Counted from the stretch's first letter, positions 1 through 8,640 are shown. The stretch is 64,000 nucleotides of DNA from Starkeya sp. ORNL1 (GCF_012971745.1 NZ_CP048834.1:620001-684000), one strand, 5' to 3'. The notes: generated by a model from the letters alone, not told the origin. Numbers and translations: made by a program.

Positions 1-889
1 ATTCGCGCGCTGGCCGCACCCGATCCTCACCGATTCCGGCGGCTTCCAGGTGATGTCGCTGGCGGCGCTGCGCAAGCTTACTGAGCAGGGCGTGACCTTC
101 CGCTCGCACATTGACGGTGCCTATTACGAGCTGACGCCGGAGCGCTCGGTCGAGATCCAGGGCCTGCTGGGCGCGGACATCCAGATGCAGCTCGACGAAT
201 GCGTGCGGCTGCCGGCGACGCCGGAGGAGATTGCCCGCGCGCTCAGGCTCTCATTGCGCTGGGCGGAGCGCTCCAGGCGAGCCTTCGAGGCGCAGCCGGC
301 GGGAAGGGCGCTGTTCGGCATCGTGCAGGGCGGCGATGATCCCGAACTGCGCGTGGAGTCGGCGCGTGGCCTCGTCGACATCGGCTTCCAGGGCTACTCG
401 ATCGGCGGCCTCGCCGTCGGCGAGCCGCAGGAGGTGATGCTGCGCATGATCGAGACGGTAGCGCCGATCCTGCCCACCGAGCGCCCGCGCTATCTGATGG
501 GTGTGGGCACGCCGGACGACATCGTTGAATCGGTGGCGCGCGGCGTCGACATGTTCGATTGCGTGATGCCGACCCGCGCCGGGCGGCATGCGCTCGCCTT
601 CACCCGCTTCGGCCGCATCAACCTGAAGAATGCGCGCCACGCCGACGATCCGCGCCCGCTGGATGAGGCCAGCGATTGCCCGGCGGCGCGCGACTATAGC
701 CGCGCCTATCTGCACCATCTTGTCCGCTGCGACGAGATGCTGGGCTCTATGCTGCTGACCTGGGTGAACCTTGCCTATTACCAGAGCCTGATGGCCGGCA
801 TCCGCGCCGCGATCGACGAAGGCCGGTTCGAGAGCTTCAAGGCAGAGGTGCAGGAAGGCTGGGCGCGCGGGGACATCCCCGCGCGGTAG
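1..889 (+). CDS. tgt: Queuine/preQ1 tRNA-guanine transglycosylase, 5' end outside the window
   Basis: This enzyme exchanges guanine 34 of GUN-anticodon tRNAs for a queuosine precursor. The reading frame is open from base 2, so about 295 C-terminal residues are visible and the start lies upstream. The substrate-pocket motif DSGGFQVM lies just after the window edge, followed by GIVQGG and by [14 protein letters not shown], which carries the nucleophilic Asp. The C-terminal zinc site is degenerate: where the E. coli enzyme has three Cys and one His, this protein has Ser, Cys, Ala ([17 protein letters not shown]) and Val (TWVNL). From memory, other rhizobial Tgt proteins share this loss. The gene converges on wrbA, with one palindromic repeat between them. 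Family assignment is certain. Confidence 0.97.
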   Translation, partial: FARWPHPILTDSGGFQVMSLAALRKLTEQGVTFRSHIDGAYYELTPERSVEIQGLLGADIQMQLDECVRLPATPEEIARALRLSLRWAERSRRAFEAQPAGRALFGIVQGGDDPELRVESARGLVDIGFQGYSIGGLAVGEPQEVMLRMIETVAPILPTERPRYLMGVGTPDDIVESVARGVDMFDCVMPTRAGRHALAFTRFGRINLKNARHADDPRPLDEASDCPAARDYSRAYLHHLVRCDEMLGSMLLTWVNLAYYQSLMAGIRAAIDEGRFESFKAEVQEGWARGDIPAR

Positions 890-904
890 TCTAGTTCCAT
901 CAGG

Positions 905-956
905 ACCACGTCATCCTGAGCTGCGAGCGAAGCGAGCCTCGAAGGATGCTCGCTCC
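905..956 (+). repeat. Family A intergenic palindromic repeat, single copy
   Basis: A GTCATCCTGAG...CGAAGGATGCT element of about 50 bases lies in the gap between the convergent tgt and wrbA genes. The same element recurs in six other intergenic gaps of this window. Its internal part can pair (GCGAGCGAAGCGAGC region), so the transcript could fold. Confidence 0.85.
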
Positions 957-964
957 AAACTGCC

Positions 965-1564
965 TCAACCCTTCAGCTTCGTCGCGATGGTCGCGACGTG
1001 GCGGCCCTGGTAGCGGGCGCCTTCAAGCTCCACGGCCGAGGGGAAGCGGGCGCCGTCGCCGCCGGTGATGGTGGAGGCGCCATAGGGCGAGCCGCCCTTG
1101 ATCTCGTCGAGGCCCATCTGCCCCTGGAAAGCGTAGGGCAGGCCGACAACGATCATGCCCTGGTGCAGCAGGGTCGGGATGAATGTCAGGATGGTCGATT
1201 CCTGGCCGCCATGCTGGGTGGCGGACGAGGTGAACACCGAGCCGACCTTGCCGACCAGCGCGCCGCTCATCCACAGGCCGCCGGTCTGGTCCATGAAGCT
1301 GCGCAGCTGCGAGGTCACATTGCCGAAGCGGGTGCCAGAGCCGAAAATGATGGCGTCATAGTCCTTGAGGTCATCGACAGTGGCGACCGGAGCCGCCTGG
1401 TCGAGCTTGAAGCCGGATTTCTCGGCGACCTCGCGCGACACGATCTCCGGCACACGCTTCACATCGACTTGCGCACCGGCCTCGCGCGCGCCTTCAGCGA
1501 CCGCGTTCGCCATCGCCTCGATATGCCCATAGGCCGAATAATAGAGAACGAGAACCTTCGCCAT
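965..1564 (-). CDS. wrbA: NAD(P)H:quinone oxidoreductase, WrbA type
   Basis: A flavodoxin-fold FMN enzyme of 199 residues that performs two-electron reduction of quinones, limiting semiquinone and superoxide formation in the cytoplasm. The FMN phosphate loop is [12 protein letters not shown] near the N terminus; SGTRFGNV and SSATQHGGQ are the other flavin-contact segments typical of WrbA. The length matches the family. The frame is open about 70 codons further upstream, but the ATG at 1564 was chosen because it has a GAGGAG ribosome-binding site and gives the usual [10 protein letters not shown] start. It appears monocistronic, convergent with tgt. Confidence 0.96.
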   Translation of the reverse strand: MAKVLVLYYSAYGHIEAMANAVAEGAREAGAQVDVKRVPEIVSREVAEKSGFKLDQAAPVATVDDLKDYDAIIFGSGTRFGNVTSQLRSFMDQTGGLWMSGALVGKVGSVFTSSATQHGGQESTILTFIPTLLHQGMIVVGLPYAFQGQMGLDEIKGGSPYGASTITGGDGARFPSAVELEGARYQGRHVATIATKLKG

Positions 1565-1790
1565 TTTGCCAACTCCTCGAAGCGCTTGGCGTCGGCTGCT
1601 GCCGTCCGCCGGTTTCGAGCGAGAAGGTAGTCGGGCGGCCGGCGCAACGAAAGGCGCAAGGTCGGCAGACCGATCTTGCATGAATGCAACGCAGAATGGC
1701 TTGGAGTGTAGAGCGGTTCGGATGGACGGCCAGAGGATGGGTTCGGGCGCTTGCCATCCGCCGGTGAACCGCTTAATCCCCACCGCGTGA

Positions 1791-1866
1791 GAGCCCGTAG
1801 CTCAGCCGGTAGAGCACGTGACTTTTAATCATGGGGTCTCGGGTTCGAATCCCGACGGGCTCACCA
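1791..1866 (+). tRNA. tRNA-Lys (anticodon UUU)
   Basis: The 76-base sequence folds as a cloverleaf. The acceptor arms GAGCCCG and CGGGCTC pair, with discriminator A and an encoded CCA. The D arm is standard (AGCTCAGCCGGTAGAGC). The anticodon stem CGTGA/TCATG encloses the loop CTTTTAA with UUU at 1824-1826, and the T arm is CGGGTTCGAATCCCG. No second copy of its 3' end is visible in the window, so nothing here supports an integrated element at this site. Confidence 0.97.
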
Positions 1867-1953
1867 CTTTACCCCACTAAATCAACGCCTTAGACGTGGC
1901 TCTTTTTTGGAGCGCGTCTTCGCGTCTCTGGGGTCACGCAGGGGTCATTTGGC

Positions 1954-2052
1954 ATGTCCGGCACGGCGACCGCGTTCAACGAGACGGCCGGGGTCGTCGG
2001 ACTGCTGATGTCGATCCTGGTCTGGGTGAATTCCTATATGGCGTACCTGTAG
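1954..2052 (+). CDS. Possible 32-residue membrane peptide downstream of tRNA-Lys
   Basis: An ATG frame of 32 codons ends in a hydrophobic stretch (VVGLLMSILVWV) that could span a membrane. It lies in the otherwise empty 219 bases between the tRNA and the next gene. The nearest purine-rich stretch upstream is GGGG about ten bases from the ATG. It could be a chance frame or the relic of a larger gene; nothing identifies a function. Confidence 0.2.
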   Translation: MSGTATAFNETAGVVGLLMSILVWVNSYMAYL

Positions 2053-2085
2053 GCGCCAAGCGGTGAGGGCGGATCGCTTGTCGCC

Positions 2086-3123
2086 TCAGAATATCGCCAG
2101 CGGATTCACCTCACCGCCCGTGGCACCCTTGAACCGCCAGGGAGCGGCGCTCAGGAAGAAGCTCCAGCGCTTCTCCTGCGCGCAAGCGGCTGCAAGCCCG
2201 TCAAGCTCGGTATGATCAAGCAGCGTCATGCCCATGAACGGTATCGCGACCATGTGCATAGGTTCGGTCCAGCGGGGGAAGTCCGGACGCGGCGGGTGAA
2301 CGTCGCTGTCGGAATCGCTGCTGAGCACCGCCACGCCGCGCTCGCGTAGCCACGGCAGGCAGGCAGCGTGAAGCCCGGTACCGAGCCTGTAAGTGTTGCG
2401 CGCTCCTGCGCCGTTGCGCACAAACAGGATGTCGCCTTCCTGGACGCGAACGTCATGCAGCTTTTCGGCGGCGTCGAGATCCGCGGGCATGATGGTCGAT
2501 CCGGGCGGCAGTGGGCCGCCGCGCACTTCTGCGACGTCAAGCAGGACTCCCCGGCCGACGATGCCGTTGGCGCCGACATGTTCTATGCCGAGCTTCCGTG
2601 TTCCGTCCGGCGTGACGTTGTCGATCGGATAGCCGTTGTACATGCCGCGCCGGCCTTCAGGCGTGAAGATGTGGCACAGAGCGTCCACATGGGTGACGGC
2701 GAACCCATGGCACGTCATGGCTACGATGTCGTAGCAGCCGGCCTCTTCGGGAAGCGGATCCTCATAGCGGATCATCTTGTAGGAGAAGTTCCGCAATTCG
2801 GGGGTGGTCGGAGCGATTTCCCGGCCGAGCGGGACCACGCGTCCGGCGCGGATCAGCGCTGCCGCGGCAAGCCGCCGTTCGGCGGTGATGAGGTTCAATG
2901 TACCCAGTTGGTCGTCCGGACCCCATCGCCCCCAATTGGACAGTGCCGGGAGCGCCCGTTCGAGGTCCGCGTCAGTGACTATCGGAGGCGCAGGGCCCGC
3001 AGCGCCAGCCGCCGGGGCGACTGAGCCGGCGCTTGCAGCGGTTGCAAGAGCCGCCGCGCGGTGCAGCAGGTCCCGGCGGGAGAGCCCGGGTGCCGCATGA
3101 TCGTTTGTTGGATGTCCGGCCAT
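2086..3123 (-). CDS. Tat-exported cyclase-family (kynurenine-formamidase-like) metal hydrolase
   Basis: The 345-residue protein has a twin-arginine signal (SRRDLL at residues 15-20, then an Ala-rich hydrophobic stretch) and the HVDALCH metal motif (145-151) of the cyclase family PF04199, whose members hydrolyse cyclic or linear amides with Mn or Zn. NWGRWGPDDQLGTLNL is typical of the large-cyclase subgroup. Tat export suggests the enzyme folds with its metal in the cytoplasm and works in the periplasm. The frame opens 13 codons earlier, but the ATG at 3123 has a GGGGAG site. It has no obvious operon partner. The substrate cannot be told from the sequence; true kynurenine formamidases are shorter and cytoplasmic. 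Confidence 0.85.
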   Translation of the reverse strand: MAGHPTNDHAAPGLSRRDLLHRAAALATAASAGSVAPAAGAAGPAPPIVTDADLERALPALSNWGRWGPDDQLGTLNLITAERRLAAAALIRAGRVVPLGREIAPTTPELRNFSYKMIRYEDPLPEEAGCYDIVAMTCHGFAVTHVDALCHIFTPEGRRGMYNGYPIDNVTPDGTRKLGIEHVGANGIVGRGVLLDVAEVRGGPLPPGSTIMPADLDAAEKLHDVRVQEGDILFVRNGAGARNTYRLGTGLHAACLPWLRERGVAVLSSDSDSDVHPPRPDFPRWTEPMHMVAIPFMGMTLLDHTELDGLAAACAQEKRWSFFLSAAPWRFKGATGGEVNPLAIF

Positions 3124-3248
3124 ACGACTCCCCGATCTGCAATGCAGCACGAAAGTCTTCAACCGGAAGGTAGCACGGCAATTGCGGGGCTGGCCGTAGA
3201 AATTACCGCCGCAGATGCTGACCGCAGATCAGACAGTCTCCTACCAGC

Positions 3249-3638
3249 CTAAGGCGACACCAGATAATGCTGGCCCCATTCGGTCTTCGGAATGGGCTCG
3301 CCGAGCGCGTACTGGAACGACTTGATCTCGAGCCCGTCGTCGCTGGTCTCGCAGACATAGGACAGGTGATACCAGGTGTCGCCGCTGCGGATCGCGGCGC
3401 CCGGTGCCTTGACCACGGCGCCTTTGACAGCGGTGTCGTGGTACGCGTAGGCCACGAGTTCGTCGGGGTGCAGTGGCTTGTGCTCGCGCCCGACGACACC
3501 CATGCCGCGGGCATTGCAGCGTTGCTCGACGCGGAAGGTCGGGTCGAGCGAGAGCATCTGCGCATCATCCGGCTTGCGAGCTTCTGCGGGGCAAGCGGCG
3601 ACGACCAGGAGCGCTAGGGCGAGGAGGTGCGGTTTCAA
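3249..3638 (-). CDS. Small secreted protein, DUF930-like
   Basis: A 129-residue protein with a Sec signal peptide (residues 1-20, ending near PAEA). The mature part has LDP..R.EQRCNARGMG, then LHPDELVAYAY and WYHLSYVCETSDD, a pattern I recognise from DUF930 proteins of Hyphomicrobiales. Two Cys in the mature part could form a disulfide. Members have no established function. The gene stands alone, divergent from the Nif11-like gene, with about 160 bases between them. Confidence 0.75.
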   Translation of the reverse strand: MKPHLLALALLVVAACPAEARKPDDAQMLSLDPTFRVEQRCNARGMGVVGREHKPLHPDELVAYAYHDTAVKGAVVKAPGAAIRSGDTWYHLSYVCETSDDGLEIKSFQYALGEPIPKTEWGQHYLVSP

Positions 3639-3802
3639 GGCGATTCTCGCGAGTCCGTGACAGACGGCGTTCTGTTTCCATCAATGCGGCGGCGAGGGCA
3701 AACGCCGCGCGTACGACTTTGGTAATAAATCCGCGAGCGGAACGCGCCGTCGGCTGGGCCGTTATCCCTGACCAAAGGTGAGTGAGTGCAGGGAGCCTTG
3801 CG

Positions 3803-4057
3803 ATGAATCGCAGCCACGCGATGGAACGCCTGAAGGCTGACGCCAGCGGCAATACCGGGCTCAGCCACGTGCTGACGGAGGCGGTGCCGGGGTTCGCCTC
3901 GCCGGAAGACGCGGTGAACTTCCTTGCCGCGCGCGGCTTCGAGGTCTCTGCCCGCGATCTGGTCGAGGCGGCCGCGGACGAGGCCCGGGACGAGACGCCG
4001 GTCGGCGAGGGCGAGGGAGGTTATGGCGCGCTGATGCGCTTCATCATCGTCCGCTAG
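3803..4057 (+). CDS. Small protein with a Nif11/nitrile-hydratase-leader-like domain
   Basis: An 84-residue protein. Its middle (AMERLKAD...ASPEDAVNFLAARGFEVSARDLVEA) fits the helical Nif11-type leader pattern: a leading helix, then SPE-x-A-x3-A-x2-GF-x-hydrophobic-S-x2-DL. The tail is acidic and reaches GEGEGG followed by YGALMRFIIVR, so a GG leader boundary with an 11-residue tail is conceivable. The ATG at 3803 has an AGGGAG site; a GTG seven codons upstream is less well placed. No maturase, protease or exporter lies nearby, so a RiPP role is only a possibility. Its last 14 bases overlap the convergent tusA gene. Confidence 0.6.
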   Translation: MNRSHAMERLKADASGNTGLSHVLTEAVPGFASPEDAVNFLAARGFEVSARDLVEAAADEARDETPVGEGEGGYGALMRFIIVR

Positions 4058-4280
4058 CCCGGATCCGGAAGGTGAAAGCCGAGGCGGACTTCGTCTCGGC
4101 TTCGAGTATGTGTCCGCTCTGAAGCACGAGGGCAGGAATGTCGATCACCGACATCGGGTCGGTGCATTCCACTTCGATCAGCGTTCCCGCGCTCGCGCGC
4201 TCCAGCGCCCGCCTGGTGTGCAAGGCGGGCAGCGGGCATTTGAGGCCTCGGAGGTCGAGGCGCACGTTTCGCTCGGACAT
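4044..4280 (-). CDS. tusA: TusA-family sulfur carrier
   Basis: A 78-residue protein of the TusA/SirA/YeeD family that carries persulfide sulfur on a conserved Cys. LDLRGLKCPLPAL puts the CPxP Cys at residue 15, and the length is normal. The ATG at 4280 follows a CGGAG site; an in-frame ATG 16 codons upstream lacks support. TusA proteins feed tRNA thiolation, molybdoenzyme maturation or sulfur oxidation. Divergent mobB and nearby mobA make a link to molybdenum-cofactor or molybdoenzyme sulfuration plausible, but that is inferred from context only. Confidence 0.92.
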   Translation of the reverse strand: MSERNVRLDLRGLKCPLPALHTRRALERASAGTLIEVECTDPMSVIDIPALVLQSGHILEAETKSASAFTFRIRASGR

Positions 4281-4395
4281 ATGCGATCTCCGGAGCGAGC
4301 GCTTAGACGCCCCGGAGAACGGGCGCAAGCTTGACAGGCGCTACCGCTGCGGGAGATGTCCGGACGGATCGTCATTCAACCGTCGCAGGCTCGTC

Positions 4396-4935
4396 ATGCG
4401 CATCATCGGTTTCGCGGGCTGGAGCGGGGCGGGGAAGACCACCCTGCTCGATGATTTGATTCCCGCTTTGGTACGGCGCGGTGTTCGGGTATCCACCATC
4501 AAGCACGCGCATCACGAATTCGACGTCGACAAGCCGGGCAAGGATTCGCACCGCCACCGCATGGCCGGCGCGACCGAGGTGCTGGTCTCCTCGATGAACC
4601 GCTGGGCGCTGATCCATGAATTGCGCGGCGCTCCCGAAGCCGACCTGCCGGAACTGCTGGCCCACCTCGCTCCGGTCGATCTCGTGCTGGTGGAGGGCTT
4701 CAAGCGCAACCGGCATCCCAAGATCGAGATCTGGCGCGCCGAGGTCGGCAAGCCGTTCCTCCACCCGGACGATCCCTTCATCGTGGGCATCGCATCCGAC
4801 GCCGCGATCGCAGATGCGCCGCTGCCGGTGATCGACCTCAATGATGCCGAGGCACTGGCGGATTTCGTGATGATCCACGCCGCGCCGGCCGGCGACGTCG
4901 ATTGGCTCACCGAGGCGGATCAGGCGTTCGGGTAG
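4396..4935 (+). CDS. mobB: Molybdopterin-guanine dinucleotide biosynthesis adaptor MobB
   Basis: A 179-residue P-loop GTPase-like protein that assists MobA in making the guanine-dinucleotide form of the molybdenum cofactor. The Walker A GWSGAGKTT is at residues 8-15 region, followed by TIKHAHHEFDVDKPGKDS and VLVEGFKR..PKIE, both diagnostic of MobB. The ATG at 4396 starts exactly before MRIIGFAG, the family start; the longer open frame upstream is non-coding and runs antisense to tusA. The gene converges on mobA, and the two stop codons overlap by 16 bases. Confidence 0.95.
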   Translation: MRIIGFAGWSGAGKTTLLDDLIPALVRRGVRVSTIKHAHHEFDVDKPGKDSHRHRMAGATEVLVSSMNRWALIHELRGAPEADLPELLAHLAPVDLVLVEGFKRNRHPKIEIWRAEVGKPFLHPDDPFIVGIASDAAIADAPLPVIDLNDAEALADFVMIHAAPAGDVDWLTEADQAFG

Positions 4936-5528
4936 TGGGCGAGGGTGCGCTCGGCCTCGGTGAGGTCCGCGGGCGTGTTGACGTTGAAGAACGGGTCATA
5001 GGGCTCCGTCGGCCATTCCACGCCGACCGCCCCGATCAGATCGGCGAAGCGCCCGGCGCGGCGTTCGCCGCTTTCCAGCAAATGCCGCAGCGGGCCGCGC
5101 GACGACACCCGCCATAGCCCGACCACCGGATGGCTGCGTTCGCCGGACGCCGCAATGGCGGCCGGGGCGGGACCGCGCCCGGCCAGTAGGCGCGGTGCAA
5201 GGTCCGGCGGCAGGAACGGGCAATCGCCCGGCGCGGCGAGTACCCACTCGGCGCCCGGCCGATGCGCGGCGGCATGGTCGAGACCAGCGAGCAGGCCGGC
5301 GAGTGGGCCGGGATTGTCCGGCATCGCGTCCGGCACCACGGTGAGCGTGCTGCCGAAGCGCGCGGCATCGCCATTGGCGTTGAGCAGCAGGGTTTCCACT
5401 TGCGGCGCCAGCCGGTCAGTCACCCGTTGCAGAATGGTGCGGCCAGCGAGAGCGGCCAGCGCCTTGTCGCCGCCGCCCATGCGTCGCGACAGCCCGCCGG
5501 CGAGGATCAATCCGACAATGCCTGCCAT
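4920..5528 (-). CDS. mobA: Molybdenum cofactor guanylyltransferase MobA
   Basis: The 202-residue nucleotidyltransferase adds GMP from GTP to molybdopterin, giving MGD for DMSO-reductase-family enzymes. The N-terminal LILAGGLSRRMGGGDK is the GTP-binding signature, and PDNPGPLAGLLAGL, GDCPFLP and PFFNVNTPADL follow in family order. It starts one base after the stop of the DUF454 gene, so the two are probably co-transcribed. It converges on mobB with a 16-base overlap. Confidence 0.96.
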   Translation of the reverse strand: MAGIVGLILAGGLSRRMGGGDKALAALAGRTILQRVTDRLAPQVETLLLNANGDAARFGSTLTVVPDAMPDNPGPLAGLLAGLDHAAAHRPGAEWVLAAPGDCPFLPPDLAPRLLAGRGPAPAAIAASGERSHPVVGLWRVSSRGPLRHLLESGERRAGRFADLIGAVGVEWPTEPYDPFFNVNTPADLTEAERTLAHYPNA

Positions 5529-5529
5529 G

Positions 5530-5925
5530 TCACCCCGTCGGCCGCGTGAGGATGAAGGCGGCGACGGCGACGAAGAACACGCCGGTCACCACCAGGAGCG
5601 GCAGCGAGAGCCCCATCAGCACCAGTATGCTGAAGCTGAACACCATGCTGCCGGCGGAGAAATATTGCGCCGAGCGCGGAATGGCGCCATTCGCCCGCCA
5701 CGCCACCACTGCCGGCCCGAGTTGGGGATGGCCGAGCAGCCAGGCCTCGAAGCGCGGCGAGGAGCGCGAGAACAGCCAGGCGGCGATGATGAGGAACACC
5801 GTTCCGGGCATCATCGGGGTGAAGATGCCGATGATGCCAAGCCCCACGCACACCCAGCCGAGCGCAAACAGCAGCCAGCGGCCCGGTGCGATGGCGGACA
5901 GGGGTTTGTCGCGAGTATCGGTCAT
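5530..5925 (-). CDS. YbaN/DUF454-family inner-membrane protein
   Basis: A 131-residue integral membrane protein. The motif FALGWVCVGLGIIGIFTPMMPGTVFLI is shortened here as WVCVGLGIIGIFTPMMPGT; it and the following FSRSSPRFEAWLL are typical of the DUF454/YbaN family. There are about three or four membrane segments. The ATG at 5925 was chosen because the family start lies there; the open frame before it runs into the adjacent repeat. Function is unknown across the family. It directly precedes mobA (one-base gap), which is a transcriptional link rather than proof of a shared role. Confidence 0.85.
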   Translation of the reverse strand: MTDTRDKPLSAIAPGRWLLFALGWVCVGLGIIGIFTPMMPGTVFLIIAAWLFSRSSPRFEAWLLGHPQLGPAVVAWRANGAIPRSAQYFSAGSMVFSFSILVLMGLSLPLLVVTGVFFVAVAAFILTRPTG

Positions 5926-6007
5926 GTCGTCCGGGATATACGCCTTACGTGGCGGGATGACGAGAGTTTGGGGCTGAGTTTGGAGCGTAGCTAAGCTGTA
6001 GCTTTGC

Positions 6008-6122
6008 TTGAGCATCCTTCGAGGCTCGCCACGCTCGCACCTCAGAATGACGTCGTCTTTAAACAACCACGTCATCCTGGAGGTGCCCGGCAAAGCCGGG
6101 CCTCGAAGGATGCTGAAGCAGG
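6008..6122. repeat. Family A repeat, two copies in opposite orientation
   Basis: One copy reads inverted (GCATCCTTCGAGG...CTCAGAATGACG, about 6011-6057) and the second reads forward (GTCATCCTGGAGG...CGAAGGATGCTGAAGC, about 6068-6120). The second contains a perfect internal hairpin, GCCCGGCAAAGCCGGGC. The pair fills most of the gap between the start of the DUF454 gene and the recG stop. Confidence 0.9.
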
Positions 6123-6129
6123 ACCGCGC

Positions 6130-8226
6130 TCACCCCGCTCCAAGCAATCTCACCGCAATATCCCGCTCGAACAGGTGCAGCAGCAGCCGCAGTGCGGGGC
6201 CGCGCGGGCCGCTCAGGTCGGGATCGTCGGCGACGATCGCGAGCGCGTCCTTCCTCGCCTTCTCCAGCAGGCCGCCATGTACCTCCAGCTGCGCCAGCTT
6301 GAAGCCGGGAAAGCCGCTCTGCCTGGTGCCGAGCACGTCGCCTTCGCCGCGCAGCTTCAAATCCTGCTCGGCGAGGAAGAAGCCATCCTCGCTCTCGCGC
6401 AGTGCCCGCAACCGCTGGCCGGCAACCTCGCCGAGCGGCGGGCGAAAGACCAGGAGGCAGGTCGAGGCGATGTCGCCGCGCCCGACCCGGCCGCGGAGCT
6501 GGTGGAGCTGGGCCAGACCAAAACGCTCGGCATGCTCGATGACGATGATGCTGGCCTCCGGCACATCCATGCCGACCTCGACCACGGTGGTAGCGACCAG
6601 CAACTGGGTTTCACCGGCGGCGAAGGCGGCCATGGCGGCGTCCTTCTCGGCGCCCTTCATGCGGCCATGGACCAACCCGACGCGCGCGCCGAAATGCGCC
6701 GTGAGGTCGGCGAACCGCGCCTCGGCAGCGGCGAGGTCCGAGGTCTCGGATTCGTCCACCAGCGGGCAGATCCAGTAGACCCGGCGCCCCTCGGCCAGCG
6801 CATGGCCGAGCCGCTCCACCACCTCGTGCAGGCGTTCCGAGGAGACGGTGCGGGTGTCGATCGGTTGGCGGCCCGCCGGCTTCTCGCGCAGTTCGCTCAC
6901 ATCCATGTCGCCGAAATAGGTGAGCACCAGGGTGCGCGGGATCGGCGTCGCCGTCATCACCAGCACGTCGACCGCCTCGCCCTTGGCGGCGAGCGCGAGG
7001 CGCTGGTGCACGCCGAAGCGGTGCTGTTCATCGACGATGGCGAGCGTGAGATCGCGGAAGGCGACGCTCTCCTGGAACAGTGCATGGGTGCCGATCAGCA
7101 GATCGATCTCGCCGGCGGCAAGCGCAGCAAGGAGCTGGTCGCGGGATTTGCCCTTTTCCCGCCCGGTGAGCAGGCCGACGCGCAAGCCCGCTGCCTCGGC
7201 AAGCGGGGCGACGGTCTTCATGTGCTGCCGGGCGAGAATCTCGGTCGGCGCCATCAGGGCAGCCTGCCGGCCGGCCTCCACCGCGGTAGCGGCAGCGAGC
7301 AGTGCCACCACCGTCTTGCCGGAGCCGACGTCGCCCTGCAGCAGTCGCAGCATGCGGTCGCCCGAGCCCATGTCGGTGCGGATCGCCTTCAAGGCCTCGC
7401 GCTGCGAGCCGGTGAGGCTGAAGGGCAGCGCCCGTTCGATGCGGCCGGCAATCTCGCTGGTGCCTAGACTCGGCCGGCCGGCATCGCGCACGGTGCGGGC
7501 GCGCACCAGGCAGAGCGCAAGCTGGCCGGCCAGCAGTTCATCATAAGCCAGCCGCCGCCAGGCGAGGCCCGAAGGCCCGGCCTCGGTGGGGTCGGCGGGG
7601 TGATGTATGGCCTCCAGTGCTGCGAGGAAGCCGGGCCAGGCTTCGGCTTGCAGCGTGTCATGGCCCTGCCATTCCGGCAGGTCGCGCACCAGACGCAGCG
7701 CGGCGTCGACGGCGCGGCGCACATGGCCGTGGCCGAGCCCTTCGACCAACGGATAGAGCGGCTCCACCGGCGGCAGGCGGGCAAGGCCGGCCTCATCCAC
7801 CACGCGGTCGGGATGCACCATCTGCCGCATGCCGTCATAGAGCGCGATCGAGCCGGAAATCCAGCGCGTCTCGCCGATGGGGAGCAGGCGTTCCATGCGG
7901 CCGCGATCGGCATTGAAGAAGACCAGCGTGACGTCGCCGGTATCATCGCCCACCACCACCCGATAAGGCGCACGGCTGCCGCGCGGCGGTGGGCGGTGCT
8001 GCTCGACCCGCACCTCCAGCGTCACCACGGTATCAGGTGCCGCCTCTGCGATGGTCGGGCGGGCGCGGCGGTCGATGGCGGAGGAGGGCAGGTGCATCAG
8101 CAGGTCGACCACCCGCGCACCTTCCGGCCGGCCGAGCAGCCGGGCAAATGGCTTCGCCAGCTTCGGCCCGATGCCGGAAAGCTCGGTGAGCGAGGCAAAA
8201 TAGGGGTTGAGGACGTCCGGCCGCAT
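6130..8226 (-). CDS. recG: ATP-dependent DNA helicase RecG
   Basis: A 698-residue superfamily 2 helicase that remodels stalled forks and Holliday junctions. An N-terminal wedge/OB region (PIGETRWISGSIALYDGMRQMVHPD) precedes the helicase core: Walker A LLQGDVGSGKTVVAL, DEQHRFGVHQR in place of DExH, TATPIPRTL, then VGMDVPEAS and the QLHQLRGRVGRG motif VI. The length is right for the family. The frame is open for 128 codons before the chosen ATG at 8226, but that part is low-complexity shadow sequence opposite the sdhE start. The gene diverges from sdhE-mfd, so two repair helicases share one intergenic region. Confidence 0.98.
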   Translation of the reverse strand: MRPDVLNPYFASLTELSGIGPKLAKPFARLLGRPEGARVVDLLMHLPSSAIDRRARPTIAEAAPDTVVTLEVRVEQHRPPPRGSRAPYRVVVGDDTGDVTLVFFNADRGRMERLLPIGETRWISGSIALYDGMRQMVHPDRVVDEAGLARLPPVEPLYPLVEGLGHGHVRRAVDAALRLVRDLPEWQGHDTLQAEAWPGFLAALEAIHHPADPTEAGPSGLAWRRLAYDELLAGQLALCLVRARTVRDAGRPSLGTSEIAGRIERALPFSLTGSQREALKAIRTDMGSGDRMLRLLQGDVGSGKTVVALLAAATAVEAGRQAALMAPTEILARQHMKTVAPLAEAAGLRVGLLTGREKGKSRDQLLAALAAGEIDLLIGTHALFQESVAFRDLTLAIVDEQHRFGVHQRLALAAKGEAVDVLVMTATPIPRTLVLTYFGDMDVSELREKPAGRQPIDTRTVSSERLHEVVERLGHALAEGRRVYWICPLVDESETSDLAAAEARFADLTAHFGARVGLVHGRMKGAEKDAAMAAFAAGETQLLVATTVVEVGMDVPEASIIVIEHAERFGLAQLHQLRGRVGRGDIASTCLLVFRPPLGEVAGQRLRALRESEDGFFLAEQDLKLRGEGDVLGTRQSGFPGFKLAQLEVHGGLLEKARKDALAIVADDPDLSGPRGPALRLLLHLFERDIAVRLLGAG

Positions 8227-8343
8227 CGTCGCGCGAGGGTGGACGAGCCGCGCGCGGAGTGCAATGTGGCGTCGCGATTGCCCACCGGCCATTCGCCGCG
8301 CTAAACACTGCGCCCTCTCGCATCTGCGAGCTTCGAGGCCCAT

Positions 8344-8640
8344 ATGACCGGCACCACCCGCTCCAGCGCCGATCTCGACCCGCGGCGGCGGCGCATCCTC
8401 TACCGTTCCTGGCATCGCGGCACGCGCGAGATGGACCTGTTGATGGGCCGCTTCGCCGACGCGCTGATCGACCAGTTGTCGGAACACGATGTCGCGGACT
8501 TCGAGCGGCTGATCGAGGTGGAGGACCCGGAGCTGTTCGCCTGGATCGGCGGTGTCACGCCGCCGCCGGAGCATGACACGCCGGTGTTCAAGCGGTTCAG
8601 GACATTCCATTTGTCGGGCGAAGGCGTTCCCGAAATATGA
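8344..8640 (+). CDS. sdhE: FAD assembly factor SdhE (succinate dehydrogenase assembly factor 2)
   Basis: A 98-residue protein of the DUF339/SdhE family that helps FAD attach covalently to the flavoprotein subunit of succinate dehydrogenase. The diagnostic RGTRE sequence (RGxxE) is at residues 25-29, followed by MDLLMGRFAD and DPELFAWIGG. Its stop overlaps the mfd start as ATGA, so translation is probably coupled. The sdhE-mfd pairing is a neighbourhood I recall from other alphaproteobacteria. Confidence 0.95.
   Translation: MTGTTRSSADLDPRRRRILYRSWHRGTREMDLLMGRFADALIDQLSEHDVADFERLIEVEDPELFAWIGGVTPPPEHDTPVFKRFRTFHLSGEGVPEI

Noticed and set aside
1791..2085. Possible integration site of a mobile element at tRNA-Lys
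   Set aside because: No integrase gene, no duplicate of the tRNA 3' end and no change of gene type downstream were seen within the window.
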